64,000 nt of DNA from Flavobacterium potami (lineage in GTDB: Bacteria; Bacteroidota; Bacteroidia; Flavobacteriales; Flavobacteriaceae). Of this stretch, positions 1 to 7,374 are shown one piece after another. The first letter of the stretch is position 1; every line of letters starts with the position of its first letter. The notes under the pieces are model-generated. The model ran no database searches and was not told where the DNA came from. It saw nothing but the letters and a program-made list of their open reading frames with translations. The position numbers and the translations under genes were made by a program. The DNA lies in contig NZ_JAINUY010000002.1 in NCBI RefSeq assembly GCF_020026915.1, forward strand, positions 62,001 through 126,000, given 5' to 3'.

Positions 1-627
1 TTCTAATTCTGATTTGAATTCCTTTTTAGTTGAGTCAAAATAAGACTGAATTTTTTCGGGTGATAATTTGATTTTGAAAATCAGATACACAATCAATCCG
101 AAAAGGAGTGTAAGTAAAGTACCTGTTTTTCCAATATAATCTTGCAGGAATAAATTTAATTCATACCCAATTGTACCTCCTAATTCAGGTGCAGAAGTAG
201 CAAAGAAACCGAATAAAACGGAAACTACGATAATAGCGAAAATATCCCAGAACCAAGTGTTTTTAAGTTTTTGAGTAGAAAGTTCTAATGCTAAAAACAT
301 TCCAGTAAGGAAAAACAATCGTACAAATAAAAAAGATGCAAGTCCGAAACCTCTGTAGATTACCAAATCGGCAAGATAAGCCCCGAATTTTCCGAGCCAG
401 TTTTCGGCAACTTCAGTACGATCTCCGAGTTGGTTTACAACACTTTGATCGTTTTGCCATTGTCCGTTAACATAAAAAGAAATAAATGCTACTAATAAAG
501 CAACAGAAAAAAGAACTAAAAGACACCCTAAAACAAATTTTTGTTGTTTAGATATCTTAAAAGATCTTTTAGTTCCTTCTTGTTTATTGTTTTTTTTATC
601 TACAGTTTCTTTTTTACTTTTTGCCAT
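1..627 (-). CDS. ftsK: FtsK/SpoIIIE DNA translocase, N-terminal part (cut by window edge)
   Basis: The reading frame is open from an ATG at 627 to the first base of the window, giving 209 codons with no stop, so only the N-terminus is present. It starts MAKSKKETVDKK, has a basic lysine-rich tail, then about four hydrophobic segments (for example KFVLGCLLVLFSVALLVAF and LLTLLFGLIVYLIFKI), followed by the start of a charged linker. This matches the membrane anchor of FtsK, the septal DNA pump that clears chromosome ends at division; the motor domain would lie outside the window. It sits 18 bp after dgkA on the same strand, probably in one transcript with tpx and dgkA. The assignment rests on topology and gene context because no ATPase motif is visible. 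Confidence 0.75.
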   Translation of the reverse strand, partial: MAKSKKETVDKKNNKQEGTKRSFKISKQQKFVLGCLLVLFSVALLVAFISFYVNGQWQNDQSVVNQLGDRTEVAENWLGKFGAYLADLVIYRGFGLASFLFVRLFFLTGMFLALELSTQKLKNTWFWDIFAIIVVSVLFGFFATSAPELGGTIGYELNLFLQDYIGKTGTLLTLLFGLIVYLIFKIKLSPEKIQSYFDSTKKEFKSELE

Positions 628-645
628 TCTTGCGTTTTCCTTTGC

Positions 646-1020
646 CTAAATAAATTTTGGAATATAAATAATCAAACCTATTGCTATTGCGGTCAATGCG
701 GCAAAAAATACCGCTCCTGCAGCAATATCTTTGATAAATCCGATTCGTTTGCTGTAATCAGGATGGATGAAATCGGCAATTTTTTCAACTGCCGTATTCA
801 ATCCTTCAATGCTTAAAACCAAACCGATGGCAAATGTTTGACATAGCCATTCGGTTTGTGATATGTGAAAATAGAACCCTAAAATCGTCATGATGATTCC
901 TAAAGAGAATTGAACCATAACACTGTGTTCTGTTTTAATCAATTTTACAGCTCCTTTAAAAGCATAAGTAACGCTTTTTAAACGACCTGTAACAAAAGTA
1001 TTGTCTTTTTGAAACTCCAT
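646..1020 (-). CDS. dgkA: Diacylglycerol kinase family protein (DgkA/undecaprenol kinase)
   Basis: This is a 124-residue integral membrane protein, the usual length for prokaryotic DgkA. Residues 72-79 carry the family signature EGLNTAVE, followed by IADFIHPDYSKRIGFIKD and the AAGAV motif, which form the active site in the family. Three hydrophobic helices are visible at about 37-55, 60-75 and 98-120. It phosphorylates diacylglycerol or undecaprenol at the inner membrane; many relatives act on undecaprenol, so the lipid substrate here is not settled. It lies 13 bp downstream of tpx and 18 bp upstream of ftsK, which suggests co-transcription. Confidence 0.9.
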   Translation of the reverse strand: MEFQKDNTFVTGRLKSVTYAFKGAVKLIKTEHSVMVQFSLGIIMTILGFYFHISQTEWLCQTFAIGLVLSIEGLNTAVEKIADFIHPDYSKRIGFIKDIAAGAVFFAALTAIAIGLIIYIPKFI

Positions 1021-1033
1021 TAGAGCGTGTGTA

Positions 1034-1531
1034 TTATAGCGCTGCTAAAGCAGCTTCGTAATTTGGTTCGTTTGCAATTTCTGCAACTTGTTCTGTATGT
1101 AACACTTTTCCGTCTGCATCAACAACAATGATTGCTCTTGAGTGTAAACCTGCTAAAGGTCCGTCAACGATTTCTAATCCGTTTGCTTTACCAAAAGCTC
1201 CAGTTTGGAAATCTGATAAGTTTACTACATTTTCTAAACCTTCAGCACCACAAAAACGTTTTTGAGCAAAAGGTAAATCTCTAGAAATACATAAAACAGT
1301 TGTGTTTTCTAATCCGCTTGCACTTGCATTGAAGGTTCTAACAGATGTAGCACAAGTTCCTGTATCTACACTTGGGAAGATGTTTAAGACTAATTTTTTA
1401 CCAGCAAAAGTGCTCAATGAAGCAACTGATAAATCGTTTTGAACTAATTTGAAGTCAGCTAATTGTGATCCAACTGCTGGTAATTCGCCTGATGTATGAA
1501 CTGGATTTCCTCCTAATGTGATAGATGCCAT
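1034..1531 (-). CDS. tpx: Thiol peroxidase Tpx
   Basis: This 165-residue peroxiredoxin of the Tpx subfamily reduces hydrogen peroxide and small organic peroxides using thioredoxin. The peroxidatic cysteine is C60 in [13 protein letters not shown] and the resolving cysteine is C94 in KRFCGAEGL, at the spacing typical of Tpx; a third cysteine is C81. The N-terminus ([18 protein letters not shown]) is the expected Tpx hairpin, so the start is secure. It leads a tight operon with dgkA and ftsK. A TAnnTTTG box lies 27 bp upstream of the start. The protein should be periplasmic or cytoplasmic; no signal peptide is visible. Confidence 0.95.
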   Translation of the reverse strand: MASITLGGNPVHTSGELPAVGSQLADFKLVQNDLSVASLSTFAGKKLVLNIFPSVDTGTCATSVRTFNASASGLENTTVLCISRDLPFAQKRFCGAEGLENVVNLSDFQTGAFGKANGLEIVDGPLAGLHSRAIIVVDADGKVLHTEQVAEIANEPNYEAALAAL

Positions 1532-1557
1532 GTTTTTTGTTTAAAATTAATGAGGTT

Positions 1558-1565
1558 CAAAAGTA
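1558..1565 (-). promoter_or_regulatory. Candidate promoter -7 box of the tpx operon
   Basis: Read on the minus strand the bases are TACTTTTG, a match to the Bacteroidota -7 consensus TAnnTTTG, 27 bp before the tpx ATG. I did not find a convincing -33 TTG at the usual spacing, so this is only a candidate. Confidence 0.4.
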
Positions 1566-1763
1566 AGGATTAATATTTGAATCTAAAAGTATTTGTTATG
1601 GGTTTAAGGAGAGATTAAGGATGGTTTTTGGATGGCCTCAAATTCACGAATTTGTAAATTATTCTAGCAAATTATTCTTAGTGATAACTGAAATTTTGAG
1701 AGAATATTGTTAAGGTTGTTTTTCTCGCAGATTTTGATGATTATGCAGATTTAACTCATTTTC

Positions 1764-1868
1764 TGTCAGGCTGAGCGGAGTCGAAGCCCGCATAAGTTGC
1801 TCCATAATTGAGATACATAATCTTTGTCGATTTGCTTTGCGTGGGCTTCGACTCCGCTCAGCCTGACA
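1764..1868. repeat. Dispersed inverted repeat, family E (CTGAGCGGAGTCGAAG core)
   Basis: The 447-base gap between tpx and the DUF6952-like gene holds two 28-base arms, 1764-1791 and 1841-1868, that are reverse complements with one mismatch, separated by 49 bases. The core of the right arm is CTTCGACTCCGCTCAGCC. Single-arm copies occur at 13718-13740 and 47270-47293, so the element is dispersed. No coding potential is seen in this gap. Confidence 0.85.
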
Positions 1869-1905
1869 AAGATTGCGTAAAGACTGAGACTGAAAACTGA
1901 GACTA

Positions 1906-1939
1906 AAAAAAAGCGCCCCTAAAATAGAAACGCTTTTTG
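1906..1939 (-). terminator. Rho-independent terminator after the thioredoxin/DUF6952 pair
   Basis: On the minus strand a short stem AAAAGCG...CGCTTTT closes around an AT-rich loop and is followed by a T run. It lies about 40 bases after the stop of the 85-residue gene. Confidence 0.55.
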
Positions 1940-1978
1940 AACCTTGTTTTTTTATTTATTCTTGGGAAGGAGGGCGAT

Positions 1979-2236
1979 TTATTTATCGATAGAACCTAAA
2001 ACACGTTTCATGAACGTATTTAAAGCTTCTTTTTTATCTGTTCCCTGAGCTACCAATTTTTGAACTTCAAGGGCACCGTACATATTTGAAATCAATTCGC
2101 CGATTAAGTCCAATTCTTCATCTTTAAGAGAAGGAATTTCGGTCATTGCTTCTAGAACTTCGATCGTTTCGATGATGTAATCTTGATCGTTTTCTTCGAT
2201 GAATTGCGTTAAATGCTTAATTACTGGTAATTTCAT
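1979..2236 (-). CDS. Small helical protein, DUF6952-like, partner of thioredoxin
   Basis: This 85-residue acidic protein has no signal peptide or membrane segment and reads as mostly helical (MKLPVIKHLTQFIEENDQD at the start). I believe it belongs to a small Bacteroidota family annotated as DUF6952, which recurs next to thioredoxin genes, but the name is from memory. It starts 23 bp after the stop of the thioredoxin gene and is followed by a terminator, so the two form a two-gene operon. Its role is unknown; a thioredoxin client or assembly partner is a guess from position only. Confidence 0.75.
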   Translation of the reverse strand: MKLPVIKHLTQFIEENDQDYIIETIEVLEAMTEIPSLKDEELDLIGELISNMYGALEVQKLVAQGTDKKEALNTFMKRVLGSIDK

Positions 2237-2259
2237 GTTATGGAGTTTTAATTTATGAA

Positions 2260-2568
2260 TTACGCAATTGCGTTTACTAAGTCAATTAAAACTTCTTGTT
2301 TGTTGGTTTGCGTTTCACCAACTAATTGTCCGTTTACGAAAGTAGCGAAAGTAGGCAAGTTGCTTACATTAGCTAATTTTCTTGATTCTGGAGAATTTTC
2401 TGCATCAACCAAAACAAAAGTGATAGCTTCATTTTCTGTTGCTAATTTTTTGAATTTTGGTTTCATAATACGGCAATTTCCACACCATGAAGCTGAATAT
2501 TGTACTACTACTTTTTCGTTTTTAGCAACTAAATCTGCTAACGTATCTTCGTTTAAGTCGATTAACAT
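2260..2568 (-). CDS. Thioredoxin family protein
   Basis: This 102-residue single-domain thioredoxin has the active site W28-C29-G30-N31-C32 and the cis-proline motif SNLPTFATF. The usual WCGPC is WCGNC here, and a change in the middle residues normally shifts redox potential and partner choice, so it may not be the housekeeping thioredoxin. There is no signal peptide, so it acts in the cytoplasm. It lies between a 2-Cys peroxiredoxin and tpx, both of which need a thiol reductant, so supplying electrons to them is a reasonable inference. A repeat-filled gap of 225 bases separates it from the peroxiredoxin gene. Confidence 0.9.
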   Translation of the reverse strand: MLIDLNEDTLADLVAKNEKVVVQYSASWCGNCRIMKPKFKKLATENEAITFVLVDAENSPESRKLANVSNLPTFATFVNGQLVGETQTNKQEVLIDLVNAIA

Positions 2569-2582
2569 AATTTTATTTTTAA

Positions 2583-2797
2583 GACACTAAGTTGCTAAGG
2601 TTCTAAGATGCTAAGTTTGCCCTCGAACCGAATAACTTTGTGTGGATTTTTTTGATAGATTTTTTAAGTCGTTGAGATTCTAAGATCTAAGTGTGATCTT
2701 AGAATCTCTTGACTTTTATTGTAGAATTGTATCTAAGATTTAAAAGTTAAGTTTAAAAAACTTAAAAACTTAGAACCTTAGTATCTTAGCAGCTTAG
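2583..2797. repeat. Nested inverted repeat, family I (CTAAGGTTCTAAG core)
   Basis: The outer arms, about 2583-2618 and 2764-2797, are imperfect reverse complements made of CTAAG words. Inside them a second pair, 2666-2686 and 2696-2715, forms a near-perfect stem (AAGTCGTTGAGATTCTAAG against its complement). The whole gap between the thioredoxin and peroxiredoxin genes is thus a hairpin inside a hairpin. Related CTAAG-rich tracts lie at about 13750-13785, 25172-25205, 48765-48800, 49328-49368 and 50878-50915. Confidence 0.8.
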
Positions 2798-3432
2798 TTA
2801 GCGCTTAAGTATTCAGCAGTACTAACTCTGTCAGCAGACATTGCTTCTTTACCAGCTTCCCAGTTTGCAGGACAAACTTCACCTTTAGTTTGGATGTGCG
2901 TGTAAGCGTCAACCATTCTTAAGTATTCGTTTACGTTACGTCCTAATGGCATATCGTTTACACTTTCGTGGAAAATTTTTCCAGTTTCGTCGATTAGGTA
3001 AGTAGCTCTGTAAGTTACGTTTGAACCTTCGATGATAACAGAATCTGTATCTTCGCTGTAGCTTGTAGATTCGATATCAAGAATACCTAAAATGTTAGCT
3101 AAGTTACGGTTTGTATCAGCTAAGATTGGGTAAGTAACACCTTCGATTCCACCATTGTTTTTTGGAGTATTTAACCAAGCAAAGTGAACTTCGTTAGTAT
3201 CGCAAGAAGCACCAATTACGATAGTATTTCTTTTTTCGAATTCTGGTAATGCAGCTTGAAAGGCGTGTAATTCAGTTGGACATACAAAAGTAAAATCTTT
3301 TGGATACCAGAATAAAAGTACTTTTTTATTGTTGTTTACTGCTTCTTCAAAAATGTTGATTTTTAAATTGTCACCCATTTCTGAGATAGCATCTACTGCA
3401 ATACTTGGGAATTTTTTTCCTACTAAAGACAT
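2794..3432 (-). CDS. 2-Cys peroxiredoxin (AhpC/Prx family)
   Basis: This 212-residue peroxiredoxin removes peroxides in the cytoplasm. The peroxidatic cysteine is C51 in FTFVCPTELHAF and the resolving cysteine is near residue 187 in GEVCPANWEAG, the VCP pair of typical 2-Cys enzymes. The length fits the AhpC/Prx1 group. A well-formed Bacteroidota promoter lies just upstream at 3467-3499. No flavin reductase (AhpF) is adjacent, so thioredoxin is the likely reductant. Confidence 0.93.
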   Translation of the reverse strand: MSLVGKKFPSIAVDAISEMGDNLKINIFEEAVNNNKKVLLFWYPKDFTFVCPTELHAFQAALPEFEKRNTIVIGASCDTNEVHFAWLNTPKNNGGIEGVTYPILADTNRNLANILGILDIESTSYSEDTDSVIIEGSNVTYRATYLIDETGKIFHESVNDMPLGRNVNEYLRMVDAYTHIQTKGEVCPANWEAGKEAMSADRVSTAEYLSAN

Positions 3433-3466
3433 AATTTTCGTTTTACGTTAAATATTTATTTCTGGT

Positions 3467-3499
3467 GCAAAAGTAGTCTATAAGTAAGAGTGTTTACAA
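3467..3499 (-). promoter_or_regulatory. Candidate promoter of the peroxiredoxin gene
   Basis: On the minus strand a TACTTTTGC box (complement of 3467-3475) and a TTG (complement of 3497-3499) are separated by 21 bases, matching the Bacteroidota -33/-7 arrangement. The box is 34 bases before the ATG. Confidence 0.55.
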
Positions 3500-3557
3500 T
3501 AAGATGTGATTATAAAAATTTATAAGTTGATAAATTTTGACTATTTAATGTTTTAAC

Positions 3558-5171
3558 TTATTGAATGTCAATATTTACGGGTAAAACACCGTTGGAACTA
3601 TTTTTTTCGAAAAATTGAATTCCTGCTGTTTTTTGAAATTCTTCAAAATCTTGATACGACTGAATTAATCCAGAAGCCTTTTTCAGATTCGGAATTAGCG
3701 GCAAAACGTACGGATTTCCAAAAACGTAAACAATGCATTTTTTAGTTTGTAATAAATCTGAAAGCAGTTTGAAAACTTCATCATTTACTTCGAAATTATT
3801 CAAAGGTTTTGCTTTTGGAACAAATAGCGAAATAATAATCGTTTCGAATTTTTCCAATTCATTTGTGATTGTCGAAATGTCCGACGTTTCTAAACTTTCA
3901 AAAGCAAATTCAGGTGAAGGTAATTTTGCATTTAAAGTTTTGAAGAATGTGTTTTCGGTATTTTTATATAAGCTCACTTTGGCTAATTTGTTGTTTTTTT
4001 GAGCTTCAAGCGCTAAATCTGAAATTCCGTTATCGATGATTTTTGTAATTGCATTTTGCGCAATTTCAAGATTTAATTTGGATGTTTTTTCGAAGTTTAG
4101 TTCGCCTGAAACAACGGTATTTCCAGAAAGAATTCCAGCTTTTTCTTTGGCTCTCCTAATTCTGTTATAGCTTTCAAAAATACGGTTTGGCGAAGCATTT
4201 TTATAAATAGCTTCAATTCCTTCCGGAACATTTTCGGCGAAACATAAAACATCATTTCCAGCATTGAAAGCTTCCCATTCTAATTGTCCTTTTGTTTCAT
4301 ACAATTTAGAAACGCTGTGCATGTTCAAAGCATCAGAAATTACTAAGCCGTCGTAACCCAATTTGTTACGCAAAAGATCCTGAATAACTGCTTTTGATAA
4401 AGTTGCCGAAGTGTCTTTTCCATCGTTTAAACTCGGAACTGCTAAATGTCCAATCATAATCGAATCGACATTATTTTCTATTCCTTTAATGAAAGGATAT
4501 AATTCGTTTTCTAATAATTCTTCTAAAGTTTCTTTTAAAACAGGTAATCCTAAATGCGAATCTACATTGGTATTTCCGTGTCCGGGAAAGTGTTTCAAGC
4601 ATCCTAAAACACCAACTTCCGACATTCCTTTTAAATATTCTACAGCAAAATCGGCTACTTTTTCTTTGTTTTCACCAAAAGAACGATAGCCAATAACAGG
4701 ATTGTTCGGATTGTTATTAATATCTGCCAAAGGCGATAAATTATATTGAATTCCAGCTGCTTTTAAATCTAAACCAATTTGTTTTCCAACCTCATAAACT
4801 AAGTTGGATTTGTTCTCTGGTAAAGCGCCAAGTGTAATAGCATACGGATATTGAGGTGTTTTTTCGATGCGCATTGCCAAACCCCATTCTGCATCAATAC
4901 TGATTAAAAGTGGAGTGGAAGCGGCTTTTTGATAACGAGCAATTAATGCTTTTATTTTTTCGTAGCTATCATCATTGAAAACAACTTTTTTCTTGCTTTC
5001 GTAATTCGTTGCAGCGCTCACACGACTATGAAAAAACGTTAATCCTCCAATATTGTACTCTCTTATTAAACGTTCGGTTTCCTGAATATTTTCTTCAGTA
5101 TCGTTGATGAATACTGCTGGAAAGAAAAATTGTCCTATTTTTTGTCGTAATGCTTCGGCTGTAATTGTCAT
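3558..5171 (-). CDS. nagZ: GH3 beta-N-acetylglucosaminidase, NagZ type
   Basis: This is a glycoside hydrolase family 3 enzyme of 537 residues from the chosen start. The NagZ signature KHFPGHGNTNVDSHLGLP begins at residue 193; its D204 and H206 match the Asp-His acid/base dyad of NagZ, and VISDALNM holds the likely nucleophile D280. NagZ removes GlcNAc from anhydromuropeptides. A C-terminal domain of about 190 residues follows the catalytic barrel, as in the two-domain Bacillus type. The frame opens at 5195 inside the upstream GNAT gene, but the ATG at 5171, two bases after the GNAT stop, is the natural start (MTITAEALRQKIGQF). No signal peptide is seen, so it is probably cytoplasmic. The AmpG-like permease and AnmK nearby support cell wall recycling. 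Confidence 0.88.
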   Translation of the reverse strand: MTITAEALRQKIGQFFFPAVFINDTEENIQETERLIREYNIGGLTFFHSRVSAATNYESKKKVVFNDDSYEKIKALIARYQKAASTPLLISIDAEWGLAMRIEKTPQYPYAITLGALPENKSNLVYEVGKQIGLDLKAAGIQYNLSPLADINNNPNNPVIGYRSFGENKEKVADFAVEYLKGMSEVGVLGCLKHFPGHGNTNVDSHLGLPVLKETLEELLENELYPFIKGIENNVDSIMIGHLAVPSLNDGKDTSATLSKAVIQDLLRNKLGYDGLVISDALNMHSVSKLYETKGQLEWEAFNAGNDVLCFAENVPEGIEAIYKNASPNRIFESYNRIRRAKEKAGILSGNTVVSGELNFEKTSKLNLEIAQNAITKIIDNGISDLALEAQKNNKLAKVSLYKNTENTFFKTLNAKLPSPEFAFESLETSDISTITNELEKFETIIISLFVPKAKPLNNFEVNDEVFKLLSDLLQTKKCIVYVFGNPYVLPLIPNLKKASGLIQSYQDFEEFQKTAGIQFFEKNSSNGVLPVNIDIQ

Positions 5172-5173
5172 TA

Positions 5174-5623
5174 TTATAAAGTCTTTTTCATGCAAACACT
5201 ATTATCCATTTCCTCGTAAGGCGGATAATTCGGAATGATGGTATATTGTAATTTTTGATATAAGTTGATGGCTTCTGGCTGGTTTTTTCCGGTTTCAAGA
5301 ATGGTATAAGTATACCCCACTTCTTTTGCCCAGATTTCTAATTCGGCTAAAACTTTAGAAGCAATACCTTTTTTTCGATGATCAGGATGAACATACATTC
5401 TTTTGATTTCTGTCGTACCTGGTTCTTTTTCGCGAAAAGCGCCACAGCCAACAGGAATTCCGTTTTCGTAAAAAACAATCGTGTGTTTTATTTTATCGGT
5501 TTTATTAAACTGATTGTAAAACGCATGGTCTTCTCCATCTCTAATCGCTAAATCCTGATCTAATAAAACAACTAGATTAATAAAATCAATATCGTCTGAA
5601 TTAGTGCGCTTTAAAGTAACCAT
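5174..5623 (-). CDS. GNAT family N-acetyltransferase
   Basis: This 149-residue GNAT-fold protein carries the acetyl-CoA binding motif in MYVHPDHRKKGIASKVL (R-x-x-G-I/A) and a C-terminal ILETGKNQPEAINLYQKL strand-helix typical of the family. Its stop lies two bases before the nagZ start, so the two are almost certainly translated from one message. The acceptor is unknown. The location in a peptidoglycan salvage block makes an amino sugar or muropeptide a possible substrate, but small GNATs are poorly predicted by context. Confidence 0.85.
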   Translation of the reverse strand: MVTLKRTNSDDIDFINLVVLLDQDLAIRDGEDHAFYNQFNKTDKIKHTIVFYENGIPVGCGAFREKEPGTTEIKRMYVHPDHRKKGIASKVLAELEIWAKEVGYTYTILETGKNQPEAINLYQKLQYTIIPNYPPYEEMDNSVCMKKTL

Positions 5624-5642
5624 GTCATTAAAAATTTAGTTA

Positions 5643-5715
5643 TCTTTTTTTACCATTAAGGTATTAAGTAATTTAAGCCAAGCTTTATGAACTTAATGGC
5701 TTAATGGTAAAAAGA
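5643..5715. repeat. Inverted repeat between GNAT and TPR genes
   Basis: The arms TTACCATTAAGGTATTAAGT (5650-5669) and its partner ending in GGCTTAATGGTAA (5691-5710) are reverse complements with few mismatches and are flanked by T and A runs. It resembles the other dispersed intergenic hairpins and could also terminate transcription. Confidence 0.65.
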
Positions 5716-5739
5716 AAATTAAGCTTAATTTAATTTTAG

Positions 5740-6081
5740 TTATTTCAGCTTTGCTTTCTTTTGTTTGGCCAATTGTTTTTTTGTTTCGATTGCTTTTTCT
5801 AATCGGTTTTTGAAACGAAAAAGTTTTGGTAGTCCTTCCAATCGGTCTTCAATTGTAATTTCTTCGTAAACTACAATTGCTTTTTCTAAAACGCGAATTT
5901 CATTATCCAGATCATTTTCGTTTTTATAGATCGTTGCTAATCGATCATAAGGATGATTTCCTTTAAAGCCTTCCGTTACATTTTCCTCATACAATTCAAT
6001 AGCTTTTTCAAGATTTCCGGTTTTTTCGAACTCAGCTCCTTTTAAGTTGCGTTCGGCCTGCAAATTTTCATTGATTTCCAT
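5740..6081 (-). CDS. Small tetratricopeptide-repeat-like protein
   Basis: This 113-residue charged protein contains at least two TPR-like helical pairs: GNLEKAIELYEENV with the following helix, and NENDLDNEIRVLEKAIVVYEE. The lysine-rich tail (KQLAKQKKAKLK) has no other feature. It lacks a signal peptide. It starts 21 bases after the stop of the AmpG-like gene and so probably shares its transcript. TPR proteins bind other proteins; no partner can be named here. Confidence 0.75.
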   Translation of the reverse strand: MEINENLQAERNLKGAEFEKTGNLEKAIELYEENVTEGFKGNHPYDRLATIYKNENDLDNEIRVLEKAIVVYEEITIEDRLEGLPKLFRFKNRLEKAIETKKQLAKQKKAKLK

Positions 6082-6102
6082 AGGTAAAGTTTGATTTGGG
6101 GT

Positions 6103-7374
6103 TTAAACTTCTTCTGATTTTTTCCCAAAATCTTTTGGGAAAACTAAAAAACGTGATAAAATTAGACCTGGAATTGTGGCTATAAAAACCCAAATAAAGA
6201 AGTTTCCGTAACCTAAATATTTTTGTATAAATCCGCTTAACATTCCTGGAAGCATCATTCCTAATGCCATAAAACCAGTTGCAAGTGCATAATGCGCTGT
6301 TTTTGATTCTCCTTCTGCAACATGAATTAAATACATCATAAAAGCAGTAAACCCAAAACCATATCCAAATTGTTCTAAAATTACAACGATATAAATGTAA
6401 TAAATTGATGCTGGGTGAAAAAATGCTAATAAAATAAAACCAATAATTGGTAAATGCATAGCCAAAAACATTGGGAACATCCATTTCGTAAGGCCATGTT
6501 TAGAAATCGCAATTCCTCCCAATATTCCTCCTAATGTTAAAGCAGCAACACCGAAAGTTCCATATATAATTCCAACAGCTTCGGTATCCAATCCCATTCC
6601 GCCTATTTCTTTTCCATCCAATAAAAATGGACTTAACATTTTAAGTAATTGTGATTCTCCTAATCTGAAAAGTAGAACAAAAGCCAGAATTAATCCGATT
6701 TGTTTTTTCTTGAAGAAGCTGATAAAGATAGTTCCAAAGCTTTGATGAGAAGTTTCTTTTTTGTTTTCTACAACATTGATTTCGTTCTTTGGAGTAAAAA
6801 TGAAATTGTAAGCTGTAATAAATGTCATTAATAAACCAACACAAATCATCGTATATGACCAAGCTTTTGTATTATCACCATATTTATGTTCTAAATATCC
6901 TGCAAATAGTACCACTAATCCGTTTCCTGCAAGCATAGAAAGTCTGTAAAAAGTACTTCTGATTCCGATAAAAAAGGATTGTTTGTCTTCTGGTAAAACC
7001 AATAAATAAAATCCGTCAGTAGCTATGTCATTTGAAGCCGAAGCAAACGCGGCTACCCAAAATATAGCCAATGACATCATAAAAAATCCGTTTGTTGGAA
7101 TTGTTAATCCAACCAATAAAAAAGCAATTGATATTATTAATTGCATCCATAAAAACCACTTTCTTTTAGTTCCTATTAATTCAATTAGCGGACTCCAAAG
7201 TGGTTTTACAACCCAAGGAAGATATAATAAACTGGTATAAAGACCGATGTCTTCATTGCTTATTCCGAGATTTTTGTACATTAAAACCGAAACTGAAATA
7301 ATTATGGCATACGGAAGGCCAGAGGCAAAATTAAGAAGCGGAATCCAGAACCAAGGTTTATTATCTATTTTCAT
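6103..7374 (-). CDS. ampG: AmpG-like MFS permease (muropeptide importer)
   Basis: This 423-residue protein has about 12 hydrophobic helices and the AmpG-type opening LNFASGLPYAIIISVSVLMY, with NEDIGLYTSLLYLPWVVKPL after the first helix. AmpG imports GlcNAc-anhydroMurNAc peptides across the inner membrane. Its start overlaps the 3' end of the GHL10 gene by 14 bases, so the two are translationally linked. NagZ and AnmK in the same block act directly on what AmpG imports, which strengthens the call. A sugar or siderophore MFS carrier is the alternative. Confidence 0.8.
   Translation of the reverse strand: MKIDNKPWFWIPLLNFASGLPYAIIISVSVLMYKNLGISNEDIGLYTSLLYLPWVVKPLWSPLIELIGTKRKWFLWMQLIISIAFLLVGLTIPTNGFFMMSLAIFWVAAFASASNDIATDGFYLLVLPEDKQSFFIGIRSTFYRLSMLAGNGLVVLFAGYLEHKYGDNTKAWSYTMICVGLLMTFITAYNFIFTPKNEINVVENKKETSHQSFGTIFISFFKKKQIGLILAFVLLFRLGESQLLKMLSPFLLDGKEIGGMGLDTEAVGIIYGTFGVAALTLGGILGGIAISKHGLTKWMFPMFLAMHLPIIGFILLAFFHPASIYYIYIVVILEQFGYGFGFTAFMMYLIHVAEGESKTAHYALATGFMALGMMLPGMLSGFIQKYLGYGNFFIWVFIATIPGLILSRFLVFPKDFGKKSEEV

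Noticed and set aside
541..816. Open frame of 91 codons on the plus strand
   Set aside because: It lies antisense to ftsK and dgkA, reads as low-complexity Phe/Ser sequence, and has no motif.
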